In this document: positions 48,293-62,400 of the stretch, one piece after another
Position numbering within the stretch: the first letter of the stretch is position 1
Layout: each line of letters begins with the position of its first letter
Assembly: GCA_004764695.1 (NCBI GenBank)
Contig: SMSO01000033.1
Location: forward strand, 1,751,001 to 1,815,000
Reading direction: 5' to 3'
Source of the DNA: Schizochytrium sp. TIO01
Taxonomy: Eukaryota; Sar; Bigyra; Thraustochytrida; Thraustochytriidae
DNA length: 64,000 nt
Translations under genes and position numbers: made by a program
Notes under the pieces: generated by a model
Database searches by the model: none
What the model was told of the DNA's origin: nothing
Seen by the model: the letters and a program-made list of their open reading frames with translations, nothing else

Positions 48293-51200
48293 CTTTTATC
48301 TTCCTCTTCCCTCAATTTTATCTCGCTCTTTTCGTTTTCAATTAACTCGCCAACAAACAAACAAACTACTTTCGATTTTTATTTCGATCTAAAGATAAAC
48401 TTAAGAGCCCAGCAAAGGTTCTTTTCAGACTGTCTGTTTGCGTGCCAACGAGGGAATAACAAGTGCCTACGAAACAAGGCAGAAAGGGAAACGAAAGCTT
48501 AGAAGAAGAGGAAGAAAGCGAGAGAAACTTTGCTTGATTGGTCCTTGACGAGACTCACACGCCCCGGAGAAGCAGGCTTCGGCCGGCCGCCAGAGCTCTC
48601 GCGTCTCCAGCTCGAGGCCGCTTTTCAGGCGCTTGTTAGGCCTCCGCCTTAGGTTCGCTTTCAGTCTAGTTTTGAGAGAAAGAAACAAAGAAAGAACGAG
48701 AGAAATAAATAAATAAATAAATAAAAAGGAGACAATCAAACAGACAGACGGCCACGGCGGTATAGACGTTAACGTGGTCTGCGTGTTAGACGCACCAAAG
48801 CGGTGTACGTGTTCTGTTCCTCTTTCGGGAGATAGGAACGAGGTGGCAATGGAGGAGACGAATAAAGTGCGAGCGAGAGCTTGAAAGAGGCACGAGCCGA
48901 AGCCCGACCTTGGATACAATCACCGCTTCGCGTGGACCTTTCGAAGCAGCCAAACAATCAAACCTCGGCCTGCGGGGTCATTTTCATTCCCTCGCTCGCT
49001 GAGGACGTCGAGCACGGACCGTTAGTCGAGGGCTGCTGCTCCTCCGCGATCTGGGCTCCGCAGAAGTTGATTGAGGTTCGAGATTCGAGCAAAATCGATC
49101 TTCTTTACTCTCCATATTGGTTTATCATTTTTATAACAGAGGAGGAAATAACGGCGAAGAAAATCAGAAAATCGGAAAGTTGGTGCTTTTTCTTATTTTA
49201 TTTTTTTTAATTAAAGATGAATTGAAATTGAAATTAACAAGGAAATGTAAATTAAAGTTGCTGTGTCCTCAGGAGTGAGAAGAACCGCTCATTTGAACTG
49301 TGGAAAGAAAAGATAGGTCCCAACGATGGCGCCTTAATAATAAGGACCCGCGTGACGCACAATATGGAGAGAAAGGGGAACACGGCGGTGCAAAGTATCG
49401 AAAGCCGCTTGTACCTGCCAAATCCAAATATAACTTGGCTGCGGCCTGACCGCAGAAGTTAGTTTCCAGGTACGTTCTGTACGACTCTCGCATCATGAAA
49501 GGGCCGTGGCTCACGCCGCTTTTCGGGCATCGGCGAGCGGACCAGGCAACTCTGAAGCGAGCTCTCGAACCCATGCACGCGTTGCATGCGCTGCACCGCG
49601 GCAGCTCCTCGGCTTAGGAGTCAGCTACATGCAGGTAGCAAGTAAGCAAGCAAGCACGCCAACATTCTCGTGAATGTCGAGCTTCCCGCATGCATGCTGT
49701 GGGAACTGTGTGCTTCTCTCAGCCACTTGGCGAAGCTCGACGCACGTAGATGCGGGAACTGGGGGGAAGACTGGGGGAAGCTTGAGAATACTGACAACTA
49801 TGAACAGTGCACAGCCTTCGAAACTTTTGCTTGATTTAAAAACTAAATTTATACTGCAAACTAATTTTTACAAGCAGAAGAAGCAACGTTAGCTTAGCAA
49901 AAAACAATCCTTCTTCCGTTTTTTATGTTTTTTATTTTATTTTTTTCTTTCTTTCTTTATTTCTTCTTTTCCAAACACTTGACTTGAATGAATTGATTTG
50001 CAAAGGACAACTCAAAAGGGCGATCGGAGGATAAAGCTGTTCACAGAACAACAACAAATGAATGGTCCAATGGAAATATACATAGTACAGAAATATATAT
50101 ATATTGAGAGAGAGATTTGCGTCGAAATGCATGAATTCGATGGATGCCAGCGACTGGCTATTGGAGGAGCCTTTGCGCCTGCGCGACCGCCATAGCCGTA
50201 AGGGTATCTCCGACCTGTGTCTCCGGAAGCAGTCCAGGTAGACGGCCACCTGGTCAGACACAGGCAGCTTCGTGAGCGCCGTCATGGCCACTTCCTCGCC
50301 TCGCGAACGCTTGTTATTTTCCACGCTCCATCCGCCATTGAATCACAGCTCGATTTTTTATTCGCTGTTGCGATTGATCATCGTTGTTCGTGCATAACAA
50401 ACATTTTAGTTTCTTAGTCTATTTATTTCTTTTTTTTGAATTTTTGATTTAGTCAATTTTAAACAAATACATTCATGTTATCTATGTATCTTCATCTCAG
50501 GTCAGCTTTTAACTCCGCCTCTTGCTCTGCTTCATGCCTCCTCTGCGACTTGCGAAGAGGCGGGACGACAAGTCACCAAAGCCACTCGCTCCTGCGAGGT
50601 CCCGTGCCTGTTATTTGCCAAAGCCGCAGAAGCGACTGCCACTGCCTTCGCGCACGCACTGCACGAGCTCCTGTGAGCTTGCTTTCGTAGTCAATCATTG
50701 TATTCCGCACACCGCGGCATTCGCTCTTTGATGGTGTGGTTGGTTAAAAGTGCTTCCGCGTGAGGTGATACTGCTATCGTTTCCGCTGAGCGTTCCTACC
50801 GCGAGAGCTCATGAAACCACGCTTAGGCCCTACCCTAGGAGAAAGGCAAAGGGGGATGAAAGGAGGAGGGAGGCTGGCGATCGCACTTTTGGGCTCCTCG
50901 TTCTTCCTCGAGACGCCCTCAGGTGTTCCCGAAGTGGTTTCTTCGAGAGTGTTATGGCGGAGCAGAGGATCGCGCGTGTGAGGGAGCAGCCGTCTTTGCA
51001 TCGGTGGCCTCCATCCAGCTTTGAACTGCTTGACTTGGCTTTTTCTGCGGCCTTTGCTCTCTGCAAAAATTGGCAGCGCTGCTTTTAGGATCTACCCCTT
51101 TTCAACTCCTTTCATCTTTCATGGGTGTGGAAGAAAATAAAGAAAAGAAGAAGAGAACCAAAGAGCGAGAGACCAAAAGGGCATTTCCTCCCTTTTTTTT

Positions 51201-52616
51201 TTTTTTTTTTTCAATTGTTTTTAATTTTAATTTTAATTTTTTTTTTTTAATTTCAGATAAAAATAAAAATTAACAGATAGAAAATATGATTTTTACTTCT
51301 TTTTCTTTTTTTCTTTTTTTTAATAGTTGACGAAGTAAAATGCATATTTGCATATTATCATCGCGAGTGAGAAAGAAAGCGAAGGCGATTCAGCGCATTG
51401 AAAACATCATGGCGGGCCGCCGCACTTTTCGCGAACTTTTGAGCGCCTTCCGCGGCGTGACTGCTATGATACGATCAAGCGCCGCAATATCTTTCGCTGG
51501 CCGCTCAGAGCGCACGCAAGGCAGCCGTCTAGCTAGCGAGGAAGACGGATAGACAGCTGGAGAGCCTGGCGAGCATCGTTCTGAAAGCGGCTTCGTTGAT
51601 GCAGCCTTCGGCCTCAAAGATAAACGAGGCCCCGGCATTCGTTTATTCGTTCATTCAATGCTGTACAATCAATTCATCAATCACGGAGCAGTTGGAGAGC
51701 GTCCCTCAGCCAGTTGTCGTGTGTCTCGCTGCGGTGGCTCCTTGGCAGCCTCATATGCCTTTCTCTAGGATTGTTGGGGTGGGATCCCCCACAGTGTTCC
51801 CTACTTCCGCTGTGAGGCAGGGTCAGCGAAAAGGGGAAAAAACTCATGAGAGAGGAACCGCAAAGCAACATTCAGGATCAAAGGAACCTCGAGGGAACCG
51901 CGGCGTGAGATATCGCTTCTCGATGATTGGGCTAGCTAGTCGTTCGAAAGGGCCAATCGAAGACGAAGCACGGATAATCTGGCGCTCTTCAAGACCGTGC
52001 TGACAAGCACTTAGCACATACGCATTGCGCGTATTCTGGCCCAAGGCACCTCGAGGTTGAGATTTAAGGCATTTCCTGGCAAGCTTGGGCTTGGTCTGTT
52101 AACCTTTGGTCTTAAAATGTGCGGTGTTTGACAAATTCAAAGTTCGAGAACTTGTTAATTTAATATTCCCCAAACTTCGCATTCCCAATCAAATCTGTGG
52201 ATACACTCGGAATTTCTGAGCTCTAAAGTTTGCTGGAGGCCGTTCAGGAGCTTTTCAGAGCGCTTGACGACAGGTGGGTTCATGCGGATTGAGTAGTGAC
52301 TGTGCACTTCGATTCGAGACGTCGCTGGTTTTCAAGAGACTGTGAGCGAATGCCATTCAACTTGCGCGCTGACTCAGAATGCGGCATCCAAGATGGCGCC
52401 CCAAAGCCAAGATGGCCCCTACTCGAGCCAAAGCGCCTCGTGTCTCGCCATTTCTTTTCTTTTTGTGCGTGTTGTTTGAATGATTCGTCTCGAATCATGC
52501 ACCGCACCTTAGGCAGCGCGAAGCTCGCATTCCATGGTGCTTACAGAATCAGCAAAAGCGCTTCGCGTGACTTTTCAAGATTTTTCAAGATTTAATCTTC
52601 TTCTTCTCGCTTTATG

Positions 52617-52673
52617 AAAACAAACAAACGAACAAATAGACAAACAAACAAACAAACAAACAAACAAACAAAG
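52617..52673. repeat. (CAAA)n microsatellite
   Basis: About 14 CAAA units. The first ones are interrupted (CGAA, TAGA) and the last nine are perfect. Confidence 0.85.
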
Positions 52674-53309
52674 CAAACTGCTCCGACCTTTTTTCTTCCT
52701 TCAGAGAGAGTGCGTTTCCTCTTCTTCATAGTCTCATTTCACGAGTTCGCAGAGCAATGCAGAGCGATCGATACCTGAACAGAGATTCGCTATTTTCGTG
52801 CGGATAACACAGACAGTGAGGCAGAAAGAGAAGCTAAGTTGGCCTTGTGGAGCGATATGGGAGTCGCCGACCATCGCTACGGCGGTCTCCTCAAGTTCGC
52901 ACCGTAGCTCTATCGTAGGTGCCAAAATCCACACGTTGCTCAAAAGATAGAGAAACAAACTCCTCTCAAAAGGAGGCGATTTGTATCCGGAGGTAGAACT
53001 TAGTTTTGAATGTAGCTTTGTATGTACTACCTATTCCAGTTCGTCGAGCTTGTAGATTTTTAAATTTTTAAATTATATTTATTTTTATTATTATTAAATA
53101 ATAATAATAAAGACTCGGAGGGGGTCTCTTAGATTATGGTTTACGGGGAAATACTATAACTAGAAAGCTCTTGGCCCATAGCACTGCCAAGCTCGGATGC
53201 CACAGCCACAGGGGTACCTAACAACGGTATAGACAAACCCCAATCACGGCAGGCAGGCGGCTTGCTTACCACAGAATGATTCCCAAAGGCCAGGAAGCTG
53301 GAACGATGA

Positions 53310-53351
<42 letters not shown>
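53310..53351. repeat. (CTTG)n microsatellite
   Basis: About ten perfect CTTG units. The open minus-strand reading MQASKQASKQ is an artefact of this repeat. Confidence 0.85.
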
Positions 53352-53453
53352 ATGACGATCTGTTCTGTTGTTATTAGTATGCTTTTCCCTTCCTTTCCCT
53401 TTTTGTTCTCTTCAAGTTCCGCTCACCCAACTCTGAAAGGTGCCGCTTCTTGA

Positions 53454-53532
53454 GAGAAGAAAGGAGAGAGAAAAGAGAGAAAAGAGAAAGAAAAGAGAGA
53501 AAAAGAGAAAGAAAAGAGAAAGAAAAGAGAAT
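53454..53532. repeat. Polypurine GAAA/GAGA tract
   Basis: About 80 bp consist almost only of G and A, in irregular AAAGAGA and GAAAGAAAA units. Confidence 0.75.
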
Positions 53533-54900
53533 TGGTGAATAATTGAAAGAAAAAGTGTCTCGTGCCGCGCTGTGCCTCAGAGCTCCGTCGCCACGAATTC
53601 GCATGCAGCCAATAAGCCGCCCAAAATACGGACTCGCTCTCGCCTGATCACGTTTAACTCCAACAGAGCGACCTTTTCCGCGCCCTCTCTCCTCTCAAAA
53701 CTACCTTTGCTGGAGTGGACTGGAGTTGATTTGTTTCTTAATTAATTATTTATTTTCACGCATCTTCCCAATCGTTCTCTGTTTCCTTGTGCTTAGCCCA
53801 TCTGTCACGCCTGCCCCAGACGCGGTCCCGTAACACCCGCACGCAGTATGGCGCTCCTTCAGGTTCGCGTGACACGCGCTTGGCTGCGGAAGAAGGACCT
53901 CCAGCCAGCTCGAGCTGAGGGGTGCCTCTCTTGGGGGACACGGAGGCCTGCGCGACGCTAGGTTTGGAGGAAGGTAGTAGTTTAGGGCGGATAATACTAT
54001 ATAGCTTGTTCTGTTTTCTCTTCCCCTCGGGTGAAGCAGAATCGTGAAGCTTTCTTGGTTCCTTTCCATGCGCAGTGAATCATTTAAAGCTTGAATTTAG
54101 TTTTATACATAATAATTCGACAGAGTTATGCAACTAAAGGGGTGAAAAGAAGCTCTTTCTTCTTCCTCTCCATCTTCTTCGACTTTTACCATTTTAAAAT
54201 TAATGAATCACCATTTCAATTTCTACTTAGTGTTAAAACCAAACTTTTTTTTTCTTTTTTTTTAATGAAATGAAAATGCCTTTACGTATGTATGGATGGA
54301 TGGATTGTTTTAAAATTTGTAGCTTTCAACCTGTAAAAATGTGTATATAATCAACGAATGATCTGAATGAATGAGAGTAAATTAACAGCTTTCGAGTTGA
54401 GGAGGTCAAGTTCACTTTGAAACGAAGGAATCGATTGCTTTTCAGGCAGTGCAGTCAGTATTTCCGGAGTTTTGCCTCAATTTTATGCATACTCTATCCA
54501 AGAAGATGCATCCGGAGACCAAGGTACTGATTAATTGATTGATTGATTGGGCGGCGAGTCCCAAAGTTGCAGAGGACTATGGTGGTCTGCTTTCGTTGAA
54601 AACAAACACAACACAGAGGAGGATGCGGAGGTAGTACTTACTTGCGAGCTTGCAACCAAAAGAGTGAGAGGTCGAAACTCTGCCCTTCCGTTGCCTTTTA
54701 CATAACAAGGTCGAAGTTTCAAGCAATAACCTGAACTTAGATCTGAACTCGAAGGGGTGTTTCCTCCAACTCACTCTTCTTCAACTTCAGATCGGGCTTA
54801 CGAAGCAGTAGAACTGACGACGACATCAAGCATCACGAGGCGTATGTATTCTCAGCGGTTCTTCGTCTTCCCTCCCCTCCGTCTTCGGCTTCGGGAGAGA

Positions 54901-56400
54901 ATGAGGCCAGAGAATCGTTGACGGCGGTTAGCAGAGGGCTTTCTGCCTTTCCTTCACCCATTCCATTCCATCCATCCGTTCAGATAGATGCATGCATGCC
55001 TGGGCTTGTCTTGAAACTCTTTGCCGATGTGGCTCTCATCCCTCAAAGTCAGCTGGCTGACTTGAGCTTTAGGGCGGCGAGGAACCTCTCGTCTTGGAAC
55101 TCAGAGACGCCCAGGCGATTTGGGAGACCGGCTCCGGGCTAGCTCGCGCGGCCAATGCCAAAAGCTCTTGGGGAAGCCCATCAGGGAGCCGCTGCTCAAG
55201 CTAGCTAGCTAACAAGCAAGCAAGCAAGCAAGCAAGCTGTTTCGCTCTGCGATCAATTTCGATGGGCGATGGTTTCTCGCCTTCACAGCAGTTTCGAGCG
55301 GCTGGACTGGTTCTAGTTTGCATATGGCCGTGAAGAAGGTCGCAGCATGTTCAATCGTGCCCAGGCTGGACGTGGTTCAGGCGGTGCTTGATTGATCATC
55401 GACGCCATCGTGATCACGGTCGGCAACGCCCATGGCTCGCCCGTGGCCATCGACCAGCTCGGCTCCCCAAGGATAACCGTTGCGGCCTTCGGTTCGGTCT
55501 GCGTCTGCATTCCTGTCGTGAGTTTGGCCAGCTGAGCTCTGGGCAGCCGCGAGGAAGACGCAGAGGAAGGGGCGCCTGTCGCGGTCGATCGGGCCTCACT
55601 GGTCGAACAAGCAGCGTACGAGCTTCGTGGAGGTCGTCGTGAGCATAATCGTGGAGGCCAGCCAACCCCGGCGACGAATGAATGGCCCTTGGCGTGTACA
55701 CGAGCGAGTCTGGGTTCGCAAAAGCGAACAAACTAGAGCCAAGCCAAACCAAGCCAGGCGAGCAAAGACCTGAAGACCTTGGCCTCTGAACGATGATGGA
55801 GCTAGTGAACTAGCGAGGCGAGCGAGCAGCAAACACAAGTCCCGCGCCGGTCTCTGCGGCTCCGCTGGTGCTTTCTGGCCACAATCATTCTGCACGGTCT
55901 GCAGCACGATAGGAACTTTGATGCAGACCTGGAGAAGGACGGAGTCTTGCGCAGAGGGATCCTGAACACCTCAACAGGACTCCAAGGCCACGGTCGCTCC
56001 AGACTTCCCTGCTCAGGCTGGGACTTTTCGAACCTTTGAGGTTGTGCTCGATTCCTGTTTCAAGACGGAGCTTGCGATGGCGATGCTGCGACAAAGCGGC
56101 GTGAGCTCGTCATGAGTCGCGAGCTTTCTCTTCGGCGGAGCACGGGCTGAAGAGCGGATGGGAGCGAGCGAGACGGTGCTGCACAGAACTAACTCTGTGT
56201 CTCAACTCAAGCTCACCGCCGATGGCTGATCAGATCAGATGGTTGCTCGTGGACTCAAGTGTTGCAACAGCTTTAAGTTTAGAGGCTCGACTTTGAACAG
56301 ATCATGGCGCAAGGTCTTGGTTGTCGATGGGACATCCATCGATGGTGCGAGGCCGTGCGTGAGGACCGCCATCATGAATCATGATGTTCTCTTCGTCTTA
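54901..56400. other. GC-rich island inside the gene desert
   Basis: This segment is richer in G+C than its surroundings and has overlapping open frames on both strands (for example minus 55313-55510 and 55414-55752). One plus-strand reading at about 55393-55530 and the antisense readings all look partly protein-like, which is expected in GC-rich DNA. I do not call a gene. It includes (AAGC)n at 55212-55237. Confidence 0.35.
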
Positions 56401-59400
56401 TCAACAGTCGCTCTCATTTTTCTGAATCCTTTTTTATTTTCCAACACTGGCACCCTCTTGATTTTTTAATCGTTTCGAAACAATTGTTTTAAATGTTTAT
56501 TGATATTTATTTATTCTTTTGTAATTAAAGTAATTTTTAAAACAGAAGTATACCTCACCATCGTAGAGTAGTAGATAGTGGCAAATAGAACCTCATTACT
56601 ACTAGTCACTATTTTCATAGGAAGAAAGTTCATCAAAGCTTTACGCAGTACTAGGTAGTAGTTTTATTTTACTGCATCCTTACTGGTAGTCTAGTTTCGA
56701 AAAAAATAAATAAAATAAAATAAAATCTTTTAGTTTGAGGAAAATTTCCATCTGCTTTTGCTCCCCAAAGTAAAACCTACCTAGGCACCTAGTACTTTAG
56801 CACTAAAAGAATTCAAAGTTCTTTGCTGGTGTGCTGATTCCATAGGATTTGGTCTTCATAAATATTTAGCTGTACGCGTTGGTTGTATCGCCAAATAAGC
56901 AGAACTGATGATCAATCATCAAATGAAGCCAAATCTCTAATATGTGAATCGAAATCCAAAATTAAACCTACCTACCTACACCCAATACATCCAATAAATC
57001 CATTTCATGTTATGGGGGCTTTGGAATCTCACCCACCCATTGCTGCTGTTACCTATTTCATAGTTATGATGGCTCTTCTTTTGCAACTAATCTAGTCAAG
57101 GTAGTATTGTTGATGCATGTTTTCATAACATGATGGATTGTCGCTTCGACCGACTTTGAGAATAACTAATGATAATGTGATATGCCAATTCAAGTCTATT
57201 CGGTTGTGCACAAGCAGATCATACTTGCTGTCAGCACGCGCCATGCATGCGTTACATCGTCTGACCATGCTCGTGGTGGCATGAAAATGGATTTGCAGCA
57301 GTTTCAGTGTAACAAACCAGGACTACTAGAAAGCTGGATGTGATTTCGTAACAGCACGTGAGAAAGTGACAGTACTACGAATGTGACCGATAACAGCACT
57401 AGGTCATGACCATTGTACAGTTTGGTGATTCGGCTATTTGTGAGCATGCGATGCTCGACTGACCTTGACAGTAGCATGCGAATATTCGACTGATCTCAAG
57501 AGTAGCATAGCAGCACATGAAAGATAGTTGCAACAGACTTACGATAGCGAGTTGCTACATAGTAGCAGGAGCGAATAGCATCAAAGTTCGGATTTGTCCA
57601 AAAAAAGAAAAAGAAGAAAATAAAAGCAAAGAAAAACTTGAGAACACCTAACAGAAGACTACTTACTACCAATACGATTGTTCACGAAATTCCAGCTGTG
57701 ATAATATAAGTTGAGTGGGGGAATAAATCTACCCAGCGACAAGAGGACACTGTGATTATTGAGCAAGTTAAGAGCTGGCTTTCTAAAGCTACCGCTCAAA
57801 AGAACAAAAATCCAGTCATTTCTCTATTTACCCTTGATTGGTAGACCAGTAATCTAGGAAGCATACGAATAGGACGTGCGCCTGCGAAAACACGAGTCTG
57901 GGGCCGGCCGCACTCTTAAAGGGAGTATTTTCGACTGATATACACTCTAAAAGTAAACTTACAAACATCAATAAAACGCCCGAAGATAGCAAAAACAAAC
58001 TGTATAATATCATAGCCAATCCACTCATTTTAGTTCTATTCGTCGAGATACTTCAAGGCAGAAAGAGTTTAGATTCTCGCATAGCTCAGCTCCGACGATG
58101 TTGTTGCAATGGAAGAGCTTTAAACCCACTCACAACTGCATTTCAATGAAAAAAAAAAAAATAGTTGGATTGGGGTAAAAGATGTAACTATCATAGGAAT
58201 GTGTAAATGTAACCGGGAGAAGAAGACAAATAGTAACTACCTGCATTTGTGCAAGTATCTCTCTTGTGTTCGATTGCATTATCTGCTGTTGTTTTTTATA
58301 TTTAAATAATTAAGAACCAAAAAATCTAATATATGCAACATTGATTGAACCGCTCAAATAATAGATTAAGAGACCTCGCTTGTACTAGATTGTCTGTTAA
58401 CACTTCTCTGGCAACAAAGTTTTGCAAGAGTCAGTCTAATTTGTAAATTTAGAGCAAGGAATGTTTAGTATGTGTATGTCGCCGCCATTGCGCAAAAAAC
58501 TATTCATACTAAACTATTTCAAAAGCCCAGCCTAACCAATATTATTTTCACAAATGTGTACTCCGATAACCATATTCTGAGCCACCTTTCTTTTTAAACA
58601 CTCGCTGAAGTAGAAAGCGTTTTGCAAAACGATCATTCACCACAAATCCATTTGTAAAGGATAGGAATAAATGGTACTACGCAGGGGAACTTGAAGAGCG
58701 CCTATACGGCTCAAATCAGAATATTGTATACGCCATGAGTAAAGAATTCGCGTAAACATACTAAAATCAAGTGCTATGATATTCACTTTCAAATGTGTAT
58801 TCAAGAGAGAACAAATAGTCTAAATCAAGCTTTGCTTTTGTCTTTTCGATAATCCACTTTTGCTATATTTCATAGAATTCTAAATACAATAATAAAAACA
58901 TGCACAATGTAAGAATTACAATAAACAATTTAATCTTCAAGTTGTCTGCATATGTCTTAGATAATAATTCAAGATCTTTTGCATAGACTAGAAGTAGCAA
59001 ATGAATTCTTTAATTTTAGGTGAAAGTACAACCTTTTATTAATGGTTATGTAACAATAATATTAGCAATCTTTAAAAGCACTGGCAAAACTACTGCGTTG
59101 CGATGTTATGTGACAAACAGCAACTCTACGTTTAAAGACAATATACTGGCGTTTTGAATGAAAGCAAGCATGACATTTTCGAGTGTTTACAGGAGTGCTG
59201 GAGGTTTATTACTAATGAACGAGAAGTTGACTGAGAAGATAAAGGCAAGAGGCTTTGTCCTGCGCTTTGAATGATTGATTAGACTTACAAGGTTACCTAG
59301 TCTTATAAGTTTAGTGATCTAAACAGCCAGGTGAACTGGATGATATTTTATCTAGGAACCTAGTCCTAGCTTGCTCTATATTATACAGAACTCAAGGAGT

Positions 59401-62400
59401 TTGGCTAACTTGTTTCCTCACCCACTAATTTAGATTTGTCTTTATACATTCCCTGGATGACATATTGCGCTTTCACTCTTGAATGAACACCACTAGCCTC
59501 ACACTTGATAGTTAAGTTCTTATCATATGCATTTCTAATTGGTCAGGACTTATAATAGTGTCTCAAGGATCTTGGTAATGTCCTGTCAACATATTCTAAT
59601 CAGGAATCCGATGCTTCACAAAGTTCCTTGTAACACAAGATGCGCGGCAACAACACTTCTAAAAGATGATTCTGGTCAGCTTGAGGTTGACTGTAAAAGT
59701 GAAGGCAAGGTCCTTGATGAAGACTTTAAGAAGGTTGATGAACCGCTGTCCTGGAGAATGAACTCCAGGACAGATGGATTCATGCAGTAACTTAGAAGGT
59801 TTAAATATTCTTGAAAGGTGTTAGAGATAATCAATGGGGTTAGGATAATTCAACCTCAACCATCGATTCAAGTTACACCATACTTGGATCTAGGTAATGT
59901 GAAGTACACTTTTATCTCTTGGGTCTGGCAGCCACATGAATCTGGCTGCCTACTCTTGCGCCATTGTAATCCCTATGTCTGTGAAAGTTCTACAAAGGGA
60001 CGTCAAGAGCCCTAGCATTGTCATGTCCACTAGTTCCTTCGATGGGAGATCTCACCAAATGCGTTCGAGTGCCCCGTATCATTTTAAAAGGTGTTACAAG
60101 GCTGCTCGTGTTTCATGTATGCATTACAGCCGGCTATATGATTGAAAGTTAGCCTTTTATCAATATTGCAGAATAATTTGTGCTGTGAAGTGTGCAGAGG
60201 TAGTCTGAAAAGGATGGCGAACTAGGATGACGAAGTCAGGAGAAACAGAAAAAGGATGATATCTGAGTTATTGGGGTTTCGGGTCTGCATACAGGCAGGG
60301 ATGAATGTGTAGACAGGAGAGGTTTATTAGGTTAGCTTAGACACACAGCTGTATATTACTTAATACATAAGCTTTGGAGAGCATCGATTTTTCAACAAAA
60401 CCAAGTTTGATCCGAAGAAGCTCATTCATCTCTCATAAAAGTACATCTACAGGAGCCTCTCGTATCACCAACATTCGAAAATCATAAATATCATTCAGTA
60501 TTCGCCATTCAAAGGATGAACATCATGCACTTAAGTATCTGGAGAAAATGTTGGGAGGTTTAACCCTTTACGGAAATCAATTCTTTAAGACTTTAAATAA
60601 TTCACCAAGAGCGGTAGCAACTTCCTCAGTTGTCCCTTCGACTGAAAAGCTCAAAAGTACGTCAAAGACCCTCGTGTGCTATCTTATCTGTGAAGTTTTA
60701 ATTGGTAATCTGACCAACGCCACTGCCAAGCCTCTGTAAGCCCAAATTTAGAATACCAAAAAACCATTAAAAAAACATTAAGTAAGATTGATGGCTTTAG
60801 TATATTCACGATTGGGTACATATTAAATGATGTACACAGATTGTAAAGTTATGTAGATTTGACTCATGAGAAAAGGGTACACATTCGGGCTCAAGTCTGT
60901 TGATGAATGGCGTGACCTTCATTACACATGTCTCACTTGCAGCGAACCCGTACTTACAGCTTTTCTGCGGGACCTATTTGTACGGCCTCACTACAGCAGC
61001 GAAGAGAACGTATGATTATGTTTCTAAGTGACGGAGCTGCAAGCGATTGGGAGAGTGAATATGCTACAGTATTCTCACTATGGTGTTCTGTTTGTTTGTG
61101 TTATAATATTTTCTACTACAGAATTTCAAATTGGCAGTCCGTCTCTATTCTTAAATTGATTTCGAGTATTCATTGTAGTAGAGATTAGGGCTCTCTTTCT
61201 CAACGATTTTTTTTCATGAAGATAAGTCGTTAGCTGATGATCTCTGTTTTTCAAATCCCTGCAACTGCTGTTAATAGTATTATTTCGGGTGCAATCCTAG
61301 CCACTATGGATTGATTTAAAAAATCAAATTAGTCGGGATAGTGACTTATTTTGAGACATCCTGGAGGAATCTATTGATGCACATGCTGGACAAAGCGCCA
61401 TCGGAAACATTTGAACAGCGTTGTGCCTGTTGCATTAATAGCCCGAAGAAAACGTAGAGCAGAGTTATAAAAAGACCCGTTCTGAGACTCTTGGCTTACG
61501 TGAAACACTAGCGGATCAGCGTTGCATCTGATGGCTCTAATGCCATGTGGTATGAGGTGTGAATGGATTCTCCAACCTTCTCTAGATTGTAGTTGAATGA
61601 AACTAAAACCAACGATCAATTTCTTTTGAAGACCTAATCTCGAATGGTGAAAACGAGTCATAGCTACATTCCTTGACGCTATATATAAAAAAAGTTCGTA
61701 TTGCTATCCATCATTCATACTCCATACTTTATCAACAAATAGAGATTATATTTTGAATGTTAAATTCTTTGGTTTTACAGCTTCGTTAATGATCCGGTCA
61801 TTATTATACGCGATTTTTTTAAAACCAGGAATTGCAATGACATGACGAGGGTCCTATCAATATGTTGTACACATGGTACCTCCGCAGGGCAACGGTCTGT
61901 GATTCCCCCTTATTGCCCCTAGATGATCAATTTATCGTCAGGAGAAAAATCTGAATACTACTTTACATCTTGCGAGAAACAAATAATTGGAACCCATTTT
62001 TAGCCTTAATGCCTCAACACTGCAGAAATAAATATATATATACATCTTTGTAAACTCTCAGAGATGAAGCTGGTCTTGGTGAAATTGCCTGCACCATAGT
62101 ATATCGTTTTGCAATACTTGCGAATAACTAGATTTAGGTATGGCATGCTCTGCTTGCGATGAATGTACGCCAGTGCTTGCGCTTCATTATATGAATTCAA
62201 TACAAAAAAGTTTTGAGCCAGGCGCTCATACTGGCGAATACCAGCATTCCGCTGAAATGTTTGAGATTTTCATGAAATAAGATGTCCCTAATCTACCAAG
62301 GGGCATTATAATCTCATAGCCTATATGGTCTTGCATGTTATTCATCTGAATTCTTTTTCGGAGGTATATCAGCCGCCTCCTTTGGACCCTCCAAATCATA

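Larger units (their letters stand above)
45948..54900. other. Gene-poor spacer of alternating AT islands and simple repeats
   Basis: I find no gene in this 9 kb. Short AT- or T-rich islands recur, for example near 47015-47035, 47220-47340, 47640-47710, 48250-48295, 49190-49255, 49920-49960, 50405-50465, 51190-51330, 53055-53110 and 54240-54265. They alternate with moderately GC-rich stretches. Purine-only tracts, (CAAA)n, (GCTT)n and (TA)n repeats are common. The reading frames are short and low in complexity. The first few hundred bases should be the promoter of the secreted-protein gene. Confidence 0.5.

Noticed and set aside
51910-51960. ATCGCTTCTCG, like the 5' end of U2 snRNA
   Set aside because: Only the first 11 bases match. 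The branch-recognition and Sm-site regions that follow in U2 are absent.
52388-52416. Two CCAAGATGGC copies, like YY1 sites
   Set aside because: Only two 10-bp copies, no gene nearby, and YY1 is an animal factor not expected here.
55313-55752. Protein-like readings in the GC-rich island, including a DRDHDGVDD calcium-loop-like run
   Set aside because: Three or more frames on both strands look equally protein-like, there is no start codon for the best one, and no second calcium repeat occurs.
57828-58028. 66-codon minus-strand frame with a hydrophobic stretch
   Set aside because: Short frame in AT-rich DNA, where hydrophobic runs are common by chance. No context supports a gene.
59539-60145. 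Short plus-strand frames that might be a decayed retroelement
   Set aside because: No reverse-transcriptase, integrase or protease motif could be read in any frame.
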